Below, piece after piece: positions 37,478 to 47,900 of a stretch of 64,000 nucleotides of DNA (position 1 is its first letter; each line of letters starts with the position of its first letter). The translations under genes were made by a program, and so were the position numbers. Below the pieces are notes generated by a model that was not told where the DNA came from, searched no databases, and worked only from the letters and a program-made list of their open reading frames with translations. Origin of the DNA: Oscheius onirici (lineage: Eukaryota; Nematoda; Chromadorea; Rhabditida; Rhabditidae); contig OW051473.1 of assembly GCA_932521025.1 (NCBI GenBank), forward strand, positions 4,464,001 to 4,528,000, given 5' to 3'.

Positions 37478-39036
37478 ATGTACGATCAGCTCGTCAAACT
37501 GTAAGATTCAATAAAATTAACTCAGACTGGAAATTTAGTGTTCATGAGGAAGAAGACGAAGAAGTTGAACATCATAGGCTAACAGAACGGCTTTTTGGCC
37601 AAGCTTTCTTCGATACACCTCCGCAATGGATTCAAGATCAGATAAGACCAACAAGGAAGCAAAGCGTGAAAGAAGTGGTTCACATGGAGGAAGATTTGGA
37701 TTCCTTTGCTTTTATGGATCTACCAGCTGAAATCAAGCCCCACGTTAGTTTTCTAAACGTTTTAATCTAAACTCACACAGGTTCTTCAACATCTTCCTTG
37801 TACGACATTAGACAATTTAAAAATAGCTAGCAAGGACTGTTACAGGGCAGTCCAAGTCAATTGGAAGTATCTCGACAGACAGACTATCCACGAATTTGTA
37901 ATTGCAAGAAAAACACTAGATGATGATACCAAGAGATTTTTGGGATTTAAGGTAGGACATATCATTTTGGTACAGACCATTTTGTTAGGCTCCTTTGCGA
38001 AAACGCAATGATAATGAGCAAGAGGTTCTAAACTTTTCAATTGAATGCGGTTCCAAGACAAAGTACTGGTGGAACTATTGTTTACGTGATGTAGGAGCAG
38101 GAGAGTACCCAACGGACAGAGTTTCTCCAGTCTCTTGGAAAAGTAAGCACTTTTTTAATGAATAAAGATAAAAGTTGTTTAGGAATAAATTGTGCTCCTC
38201 CTGTATGGGATCTCCATTCTGCATTAGAACGCCACTGCATGTTCTTTTTCCACCAGTGCAAGGTGGAAAACCTTATTCTTGTAAGATATTATCCACACAC
38301 TGTTAATATACATTATAGGTGGATTTGACCGATGCTGACTCCAATATAGTCATTGATTGTATTCAACGGTCTATGCTGCAAGTTCAAAGAATAACGCTTC
38401 ATTTCAATGACAAAGCGTTCACCGAAAAACACGTCGAGCTGATAGCAGCTTCAAGTAAACATTTCCAAAAACCGAAATCTGATGCTTTTTAGAAGCTGAA
38501 CAAATTGCCATTGAACTTGTGAATCAGCCCATTCCTGCTGCATTTTGGGACTCTGAAGTTACAGTCAAAGTAAGTAAAACTTGTAGCAAACAAGAAAATG
38601 TCACTTTAGGCCGATTTTATACGAATCTGTGGATTCACAGAGTGTCCTGGGCTAACAGATGAGGTTTTAATGAAACTAAATGCCAGAAGAATTCACTTAT
38701 TCGGAGAGACGCACATCACAGCACGGGGATTGAAATCTATGATTGACGTAACTCAGCTGAAAAGTCTGCAAAATGTCGTTTCAGAGATGGATGATTACCA
38801 AAACCGAGCTGGTTTCATTTTACCTTATTAACAGCATTTCACAGAAGGAGCTTCAAAGAGCTCTAGAACCATATCTTCAAAATCTAACCGATAGAATGAG
38901 ACAGTTCAGAAGAGAAACTGACAAACAGGACATGTACATCGGCACTGAAAAGAACTTTTTCGCTCTCAGCAAATCACCACGATTAGATGAGAATCCGGAG
39001 TGTATAATTAAGTATCTTGGTGGCCTCAAGCTATAG
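37478..39036 (+). CDS. F-box protein with F-box-associated C-terminal region
   Basis: Probable substrate adaptor of an SCF-type ubiquitin ligase. The short first exon (37478-37500, MYDQLVK) follows a TTTCAG acceptor at 37450 and joins across a 38-base intron to an acidic segment (EEEDEEVEHH). The F-box is at about residues 60-100: MDLPAEIKPHVLQHLPCTTL, then DNLKIASKDCYRAVQVNWKYL. The rest (about 300 residues) resembles the FTH/DUF38-type region of nematode F-box proteins, with CIQRSMLQVQRITLHFND and NARRIHLFGETHITARGL. A 37-base intron (38748-38784) is needed to keep the frame; the C-terminal exon then reads RWMITKTELVSFYLINSISQ and ends KYLGGLKL. Such genes expand and diverge quickly in nematodes, so no orthologue is named. 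Confidence 0.8.
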
Positions 39037-40004
39037 TGTTGGCATCTTTATGTACGTTTTGAGCTGCTTCAGTAAATGAACTTTCTATTTGATTGTTGTT
39101 TTTATGTTTACAACCTATCGAGCCTAGCAATTGAACCCTCTACAGTACACTATTTTAGGACTCGGACGGTTCACGCCTCTTTGATATAAGACAAATGTCG
39201 GCCCAATTGTTCTACTGGCTCTGGCTTTCTCTCGGCGGAAGGGCGCCAGATGGCTCTCATATACTTTTTCTATACCCTTTTTCTAACATCGTCCACCCCC
39301 GTTGAACAACTGCCTGCCTAGTGTGATCAGCATGTCTCTGGAATAGCCTAATGTAAAAAGTTCCAAGGGAAAATGGGTAGCTATTCCATGGAAACTTTCA
39401 ACTATAGCTAACTTGAGTACACTGCAGATCCTGGCTCTCATATACTACAGTTTATGGCATATGGTGCACTGGAAAACTATGCCTGAAAGTAATTGTAGGC
39501 GCTCGTTCAGATTGCCACCTCCAACTTTCTAGGTTAACGAAAAGCAAATTTGAGGAAATACACGAGACGATCGCACCTCTCAAAGCTCCTGTTCCGGGTG
39601 CAAGTGATTTTAGTAATAAAAGCATGTCTACCTCTTATGTTATTACTCTTTCGGCAAACGTTGACCATTATCTCTTTAGTAAGTCAAAAATTGCTTTCCG
39701 CTTCTCTACCTCTAATTAGACTTTTTGGATGTTTTCATGAGGAGGCGAGAACGCCTCTGGAACGTTCGCAAGTGCAGCCGCAAAGCCAACCCTTCATCGC
39801 GTGATAAAAACACTCCCGGAAGCTTTACAGCATTGCGATATGTTGGACCATTTTCTGGCACAGACGGGATGGCACACCCTCCGTCTGCTTCTCATCCTGG
39901 TCACTCTTTAAGCTGCCTCATTAGCTAGATTTTGCGTTCTTGCCATATGTGTTTTATGCGTCTTAGGATCTGTTTTTTCCAGTATTCGTATTTGTTTCTT
40001 CCAG
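39037..40004. other. Promoter region of troponin I
   Basis: No gene is supported. The region contains a direct repeat of TGGCTCTCATATACT at 39251-39265 and 39432-39446. There are E-box-like sequences (CAGATG at 39247-39252; CATATG near 39458) of the kind bound by MyoD-family factors. A TTCCAG directly before the ATG at 40005 fits trans-splicing. Confidence 0.45.
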
Positions 40005-40945
40005 ATGAGTGACGCTGCTGTTGACAAGGCCGCTGAACGCGAGGCCAAGAAGGCCGAAGTTCGTCGCCGTCTTGAAGAAGCTGGAAGCAAGGGTAAGAAG
40101 GCCAAGAAGGGATTCCTCACCCCTGAAAGAAAGAAGAAGCTGAGAGTATGGACTTTACCATTACATTAGCTTAACGATTTCTAGAAACTTCTTATGGTGA
40201 AAGCCGCTGAAGACCTCAAGAGACAGCAGCTGGAGAAGGAGAAGGACCGACAGCGTATCCTTAGCGAGCGCACCATTCCTCTTCCTGACATCGACAGTGT
40301 CGATGACAAGGGTGAGCGTTTTTCTCCGTTTCAACTGTGTCTTGGTTTTAGCCAAACTCGAAGCCATTTTCAAGGATTTCGAGGCCCGTGTCTATCAACT
40401 CGAAAGCGACAAATGGGACATCAACAGGACCGTTGGACAGAGAGATTCTGACATCAATGCTCTGACCATTGAGGTCAATGATCTTCGCGGAAAATAGTGA
40501 GTACAGCCTCATATTGATTGACAAGCTTCGTTTAGTGTAAAGCCCACTCTGAAAAAGGTTTCCAAGTACGACAACAAGTTCAAGCAAGCTGGAGCTGCCC
40601 CCAAGGGCGACAAGCAGGACTTCCGTGCTTCTCTCAAAGTCGTCAAGAAGGATGTCATGGACGAGATCATGAACGCCGTGAGTTTACCACAGATTAGAAA
40701 AGTAATGTGTTTAATTCAGAAGAAGGAAGAAGACAAGCCCGACTGGAGCAAGAAGAACAGAGAGGAAAAAGAAGAGGCTAAGGAACATAAGGAAGAGGCT
40801 AAGCTGGTCGAGGCTGAGGTAGCTGAGAAGGAACCTGAGGTTGCATCTGAGCCTCGTAATAGAAATTTTGAGCCAAGTAATATTATTTATTTCAGAGGAA
40901 GAAGAAGGTGACGAAGAAGGAGAGGAGGAGGAAGAAGAAGAGTAG
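40005..40945 (+). CDS. Troponin I (unc-27/tni family)
   Basis: Inhibitory subunit of the troponin complex on muscle thin filaments; it blocks actomyosin until calcium binds troponin C. The start [20 protein letters not shown] is typical of nematode troponin [29 protein letters not shown] and an IT-arm helix ([18 protein letters not shown]) follow. The conserved inhibitory and switch segment [20 protein letters not shown] spans the fourth splice (about 40496-40536). [18 protein letters not shown] comes next. The C-terminal tail is charged ([19 protein letters not shown]) and ends in an acidic Glu run before TAG. Six exons with short introns, about 250 residues. AATAAA lies at 40973. C. elegans has several X-linked paralogues (unc-27, tni-1); I cannot tell which one this matches. 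Confidence 0.93.
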
Positions 40946-40972
40946 ACCTGCTAAGATTTTCACGAATGCTTC

Positions 40973-40978
40973 AATAAA
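40973..40978 (+). terminator. Polyadenylation signal of troponin I
   Basis: AATAAA lies 28 bases after the stop codon, a compact 3' UTR as expected for a highly expressed muscle gene. Confidence 0.6.
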
Positions 40979-41446
40979 CGTTGGGTTTTTGAGGTTTATT
41001 CACAGACAGCAATAAAGTTAGACACATGACTAAAGGCATACAATGACTTTTTTGGGGCTTCCTGATTATGTGGGGACCAGCCCTCTTTTTGAGGTTTTTA
41101 CATTTTTTTAACATAATTGTGTGAAGACAATAAACAGTACAATAAAGATGGAGACAATGTGAATAATTAGCATATGGTTGGTCAACAACCTAGTTGACTC
41201 ACTGTTTTGGGATAGAAACAGACAAAAAGTCCAAAACGATGAGTAGTCAGGAGCTTTCCTAAAGAGGATCAACTCATATAAATTAAGCTAAAAATTGGAG
41301 ACTATTGCAGATAAACTAAGTGAGATTGTACTACAAGGCACGAAGAACCAGCTTCTTCGTTGAGCAGATACTACACAGCCAATCAAAAAAGCGATTTTCT
41401 ACCATCGATATGCAAGTTTAGTAAAATGAACCCGAGCGTGTGTACC
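40979..41446. other. Convergent 3' region between troponin I and PARN
   Basis: Tail-to-tail interval of under 500 bases with additional AATAAA-like sequences (near 41011 and 41130-41145). No gene is visible. Confidence 0.4.
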
Positions 41447-44170
41447 CTAAAAACACTCTATTTGAAAAACGTTGAGAGCATACCAGTTGAAAATCGAATC
41501 TTTTCCAGAATCCGAATCGAGAGAGATTGAAGTTGAAGTTGAGGCCAGAGACTCGTTGGAAGAATAGAGTTTGCTAAAATACAAATTGTTAAGCAAAATA
41601 AGCTGAGGAAATACCGAGGACTGGGCGATCTGTATGGAGTACTGTAGCTCGAATATGGGGAAGGCTCCAATTCCAAGACGGTGTAACGGCTTCGAGAAAG
41701 TAAAAAGTTGTAGACACGTCGAGCTCTGATAATTTTATGTTATCCTAATGAAAGAAAGAAACTAACGTTGTGTCTGTATTACTGGCGATGCGTATGTAAT
41801 TTTTCTCCACTTTGATATCACATCTCCAGGTTCCGAATTTTTGTTTCAACTCCTGCTGCAGAGTTTGAACTGAGCCGTCTTCGTTGAGAGTCAGTGATAC
41901 TTCGGTTGGTTTTCGCGTTGGAGGATCGTCGCCAGTCTAAGAATAAAAGTGTAAAAAATAGACCTGAACACCTACCAGATTCAGATACGGAATACCGAGA
42001 AGGGGTACGGGTACTCTATTCATCAATGGACGGACGACATCTACGAGAGTTTCGAGCTTGAGACGGGGGCCATAGTCGACAGAATGCCTAAATCTTTTTC
42101 AAATTGGAAGTTATTCTTTCATAAATATCTCGAGACAGCAGTTTATCTTTAAGCTTAACAACTCACATTGGTTTTGCGACCAGATGTGCCAAGCGGACGA
42201 ATATCTTTCCTGTTGTAGTCGCGTCAAAGCCAGCATTATGATAGCTTTTCTTGCGTCTCAGCGGATGGGCCATCTTGTATTCAATCTTAGGGACGCATGC
42301 TTCCGAAGCGGAGCTACTGAAGAAGTTTCCCAGATTCTCCAGACGATAAGACATTACTCCGAACCACGACAGCTTCTACAAAATAAAAGGATCGTAATAA
42401 CAACTCGAAACGTACATGTGTGCATTCTTCTGCCAGATGTTTCGTATCGATGTACACTGGGAAAACTGTTTGGATGGCATCTTTGAACTGGTCGTATGTG
42501 TCTGCAAACAAAAATGATAATGTCATTTTTTATACGATTTTTAGGAGTTCTTTTTGAATTATTTTACTAGGGTGTTGAAAAAGATAGCCATTGTAAATGT
42601 AATGCTTCAAAAAATTGTTAACAAAGTTTTCACATATTTTTTGGGCGTCTGTTCCCTCAATTAAATGGAATCCGTATTGCGCCACGCTCACACATGTGTA
42701 AACAGCCGGGCGAAGATCAGTGGTGATAAACAAAACATTGGGAACATTGTAATAAAATCTTACTAACCTGGTAGGTTGCCAATGAAATAGTGGTACAAGT
42801 ACATTAAGTCATGGAGACCGTTGTGGCCGACAATTGGCAGCTTCTTCTCAATAATGGCCATGACAACTTCAGAAACTCCCATCAGCTCACGTCGAATTCT
42901 GAATTTATTGATTTCCCTTTATTGAAAAAGCTAAAACCTTTCCAGAAGACCCTGCTTTATCTTTATCAGCTCTCGTTTGGTTAGCCTCGACGAATCGCAT
43001 TCAATCTGCAAACAACACTGATAAGGCACTCCGAAAAATACCGAAACTGGTAGGATAAAAACAACTTACAAAATTCTCATGGATTCTCATGCGGACTCCA
43101 GGAATTACACAATACAGCTTGTACAGAAGAACAGCCTTTTGCAAGTCGCTCAATGCTTCCCTGTCAATGTTTACGAAGAATGAGTCGAAGTATCGACTAG
43201 GGGCTCCTTCAGATCCCGTTGACTTTCGACGATATCTTAACGAATTGGTATAAAAAAAATTTTGGGACTTACCGAGCCAAACGATGATACAGCGTTTGCT
43301 GTACTCGATTCACTGCTTCTCTCATATGGGGACCGAAAGACCTGAAATGTAAAAGATTTAGCTGCTTAGCGCTCGTTCACTGTTGCACACTTTGTCCTTT
43401 TCAATTAAGCCGTCGTATTGGTCGATGCCATTTTAGCCAATCAAACGATCGAACCGAGTTTCGATTCCACCGAACGCCAATGAATCGAAAAAGGCAAACT
43501 GGACAATGCCTGGGCAAAAACTTTTTTGGACCGTTTTGTTATAACATAGTCTAAATACAAGTAACTTACTCCAATCCGTCGTAAAAGTTCATCAATTTCT
43601 CCAGCACGTTGTCCAGCTCATCCAGGTTCAAATGAGACACTCCATGAGTCACAAACTAAAATTGATATCATTAATGAATGAGAAATCACTCACGTCATTA
43701 AAGTCGAAGCCATGACTTTTCAAGAAAAGCAAGGATGAGACGGAAAAATCGAAATCCTGCTTCTGGAGGCCCTGTCTATACAGATGTATACTGTATGAGT
43801 GAACATTATATCTTGAACAAATGTGTTAACAGATTGCAAGAAACATACTTGGAGGGGTCTTGGGTTTCAGCGAAGAAAGCGAGACCCAACTGTACTGGAG
43901 GGAACCTTGTTATGGAATGTCGTAGCTTCTTATAACTAGAAGTAATTGCAAAATTTACTCTAACAAACATACCGTTCTTCCGGAAAATCGAACAATGAAC
44001 ATTTGTATTTGGATTCTTCAACATCAAGTCCCAAGAATTCAACGTCGAGAGCTGAATGTTTGCATAACAATAAAAGATTTAAAAAAAAACTTACCTACAA
44101 ACGAAGCATTTTGAATAACTTTTTCTATTTCGGTATATTCGGATTTGAAGTTAGTACATTTTATTTCCAT
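41447..44170 (-). CDS. PARN-family poly(A)-specific 3' exoribonuclease
   Basis: DEDDh exonuclease that trims poly(A) tails or small-RNA 3' ends; in C. elegans PARN-1 trims piRNAs. The start MEIKCTNFKSEYTEIEKVI matches PARN. The first catalytic pair is in ALDVEFLGLD (Asp, Glu). EERYKKLRHSITRFPPVQLG, DFSVSSLLFLKSHGFDFND, GHNGLHDLMYLYHYF (third Asp) and YHNAGFDATTTGKIF (His and fourth Asp) follow, so all catalytic residues are present. An R3H-like insert lies between (HENFIECDSSRLTKREL region, 42960-43110). The C-terminal part (41450-41940) resembles an RNA-recognition-like fold, then a Ser-rich tail (SPYSSYSTPYRSPSPR) ending IECF. Introns are mostly short; one of about 230 bases precedes SFGPHMREAVNRVQQ. 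About 550 residues. Whether it is the parn-1 or the parn-2 type is undecided. Confidence 0.9.
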
Positions 44171-44936
44171 ACAAGAGGGGTCTGAAACTGGTATCGTAGC
44201 TTTAAAAAGAAGAGAAAAAGAGGATAGTTCGTGTAACAAAGCCGAAAAATGTGCGAAAAATCGTTAGAATTCGCTTCTGATTGATGCAAAGCGGTTACGA
44301 AAATATGCGCAAAACCTCTGCAATGGACAGTTGTTATCGATTTTGTGCATTTCAGAACGTAATCGCAGCAGGCAGCTGCGACGGCGCGAAAATACTGGGG
44401 AGGCAACGCCCAATAAGTGAGAGGTCTTTATAAACAGTGCAACCTAAGAGGAAATACGGCTCATTATAAACACTAACGAGTACTGTATATAGTGTAACTA
44501 CACTACAAAACAGTTTTAATCGTTATCACCCTTTAAACAATTTTTCACACTGTGAGACCATTATGTTTGCTTTCAATGGCTTCTGTAGTTTTAGTTTATT
44601 TAAACCTTTCCTGTTTTCATTTCTCCTGTGACCCACAAATTCAGTTATACAGTTATAATACATAGAACCATAATTGCGCCCACAATGAGAAAAGGCGCCT
44701 ATCGAGTGCCACTCAACTTGGGCAAGAGTCGTAATTTGAACCACGGAGCCAAAAGATCAGCAGTCTACCGGATCAGCAGTCAGGGTTCAATTGTTTACTT
44801 CTTATCTCACTGATCCATCTCGATTTACCCTTAGCTTGTCTAAGCCACAACGTTTACTCTTTGTTCGGCCATCTGTGGCCGCTTTCATTCTCTTGCTAGC
44901 TATAATTAATCTTTCAGGGACTTGGAAGTGGTTACC
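44171..44936. other. Divergent promoter region between PARN and the SUZ12-like gene
   Basis: The two genes are transcribed away from each other. A 42-codon ATG frame at 44685-44813 (+) could be a small uORF but shows no conserved feature. CTTTCAG ending at 44918 is a good trans-splice acceptor 18 bases before the SUZ12-like start codon. Confidence 0.4.
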
Positions 44937-47900
44937 ATGGACAAGAGAGGTAAAGATCCGGACAAGAATGAGGTTTGTGACAATTGTTCTTCTTGATTTC
45001 AATCGTTTCAGATAGGCAACGCACAGAATGCCTCACCATTTAGAGGACGATTCAGACAAAACGTTGAAATAGACCCTCCTCTTGTGGTAATTTGTTAGTA
45101 TTTTCATTATTTTCATATTTAGTACCCATCGATAGCAGTCTATTCCGCTTCCGAATTGGAAACGACTGACAATGAGCAGCAGACCGAGCTGGAGACTTGC
45201 CGTTCTGATGGAGAAGGTCTTCGCCGCAGTTTAAGGAAAAAAGTATTCAAGCTGACGAAAAACACCCAGCCTCGGCAGAAGTTTGCTCCAGATACCGAAG
45301 ACGAAGAGTAAATTCCTTATTTTCTTCAAACTGTATAAAATTTCAGTGATGAGGCTTTCGAAACAAAGAAGATACAAGAGATGAAACATAGATTAGACAA
45401 GAAGAAAGCCACGAAACGCAGATTTTATTCGACTAAAAACAGCAGTATGATGGAAGGTGAAAAGCAAGCAAATTCACGGCAAGGAGAAACATATAGGTTA
45501 GTAAAGAATGATCTGTTTAAAAGTTGTCCATTTAAGGGATGAAGATAGCTCTCCATACTTAACCAGACCGAAGCGTGCTAGACACTCGACAACTGCAAAT
45601 CACGAAGACGATGTTGATCTCAAGCCTGATTTGGAAGAGCTCAACAAAAGAATTCAGAAACAAGAGGGGACTAGAAGCTCGAGACAATTGATCAGAAATA
45701 CTTCGACGACGTAAGTTAAACTTTTTTTCGAACCATAAAATGATCTTCAGATCGCCTCAAAAGTCAGCCGCTGCTGGAACATATTTGTACATTCCCGTTA
45801 AAGACAAAACCAATGACAGGCAAAATAACATTGTTGATTCTCATATATTACGTTTTAGTGAAATCGAATGCACTGGCATGGTGCTCCGTAATCGTCGAGT
45901 ACCTAATGCTAAGAACCAGAAAGACTCTGACGACGAAGAAGATAAGAAGGGTTACGAAAGGTAAGCTTTTTGTTTTGTAAAAACTTTTTCTGTTTAGCGC
46001 TCCTGAGTATGACAAATGTAAGAAAGCACGACAATGTCTCGCTGAGAAGAAACGAAGATCAATGTGAGTTTCCAAAAAAGGCAAACCTGGACACTATTTT
46101 AGGATGTGTCAGGAGAAAGCAAGAATCGCCAAACTGGAAATGCAGAAATCACGGCTTGCGAAAGCAGAGCATAGTGATGACGAGCAGATCGGCAAAAAGC
46201 CTTCAAAGCCGAAAACGGTAACTAGATCTATAAGAGCAGTGGATGCCTTAGAGGCTGGATACCTCAGGTAACCCGTTCCATTTACAAACATGAACCGATT
46301 TCAGCGCGCCTGAGATGAGAAGTACAAGAACGCGAAACTCTGGAAAACCTCAGACAATGATGCTGGACTTTCCGCATAAAAATAACAGACAAAGTGGGAG
46401 TGCAACAAAAACCATGGGACCGCCAGCTAAAAAGTCTCCGCTGAAAGATGAAGGCTGTGAAACCAAAATTGCGTAAATAGTTTTGACTAATTCAAATAAT
46501 CCCGCTCTACTGCAGCGTTCCCAAGGAAACGTCGACTGTGGAGGAGAAACCTGTGCTCGACTCGAAGCTGCCTTCTATTTCGAGCAGTGCAAAAGAAAAC
46601 AAGGTTCTGATTCCAAAAAGAGTTCAGTTCATGGATGTTCGTGACCAGAGGTAAGAAGAGAAATGACAATAGTACAATGATTTAGTGATCACGAAACGAC
46701 ACAACTTCCAATGTTAGAAAAGATTGTTCCCACTGTTTCGAGAACACGATTAGGCACCGGACTATCAAGAATGAAGGTAGGCGAAATAATCCCGGCAAGA
46801 CAGACATCGGAACTTGAGAAAAGGTTTTGCATGGGAAGAATTAGTTTGAATATCAATTCAGGATTAGCCCTATTCAAAAGAGGGAGGCAAGAAAACTGTT
46901 CAATACTTCGGAGAAGGCAGAAAATACTTATCAGATGAGCAGTAATGACGGTATGATGGCCAGCACCTCGAAATCGTTTCCCCGTCCAACTGCTGAGCAA
47001 ACAAAAACTGCTGGTGTACAGCCCAGAAGAAGAAGAAGCGAGCTGGCGAGCCTCATAATCTTCCCTCGTGTACCCGAAAGGTAAGTCAATCGAATATTTC
47101 AAGTTAATCTGAACTTTAGTCAGCTGACGCCCGATTCTCTGCCGCCTCTGAAAGATGACGCAGGCATTCCGAAAACCTTCAAGATTGATACCGTTCTGAA
47201 AGCATCTGAGAAATAGTAAGTGTTGAAAACCGCAAATTCCGTCTCTCGACAAAAATGACCCACACCCGCAGCTTATCGCGCCAGAATTGATTTGAAGGTT
47301 TCGTTGTAACCTACAAATATTGCGCTGCGCTTTCACCTAAAAAGCTTTTTACTGCGTTAATTGGAACTTTCAGTACTCTACGTATGTCAACTCGCAGCTC
47401 TCGGAAATCAGCCGCTACAGAAGTTAATGATGACGATAAAATTAACAGGTGAGAACATCAGAAGTGCAGAAATTTGAAAGCTTGCTTCTTTTCGCATGTA
47501 ATACAGGCAAAAATTTAAACGGAACTTAAAAATAGTTTAGATCTTCCGGTTCACCAGAGCCTAAGAGACCAAAGCTTGAAACACCGCCCAGTGAGGAAGT
47601 GAAGAAAGAAATTTCTCCAGAATCGTGATCATAGAGTGGAAACGATTTAATTATATTGATTTTAGCGAGAATGCTCCCAGAGTTCTTCGTCCTCGACCAG
47701 TCAAGGAAGTCGTAGAAGTGAAGAGAAAACCAGTGGCACCGAAGAAAGTCAAACAAGAAATGTCAAATTTGAACCCAAAAACAGCCGAGAACACCATGAG
47801 CAATCTGGCAGATCGTTCCTTAGATAAGTTCTCAAGGCCTGAGGAGTATTTCAGTGTGTTCGAGACTAACGTTAAGCTGTATCATCATGTTGGAAGCAGG

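Noticed and set aside
43430-43520. GGTTCGATCG box on the minus strand inside a PARN intron, considered as a tRNA
   Set aside because: The matching A-box-like string is only about 20 bases away, too close for any tRNA fold.
44685-44813. 42-codon ATG frame before the SUZ12-like gene
   Set aside because: No conservation signal, and the trans-splice acceptor at 44918 would remove it from the mRNA.
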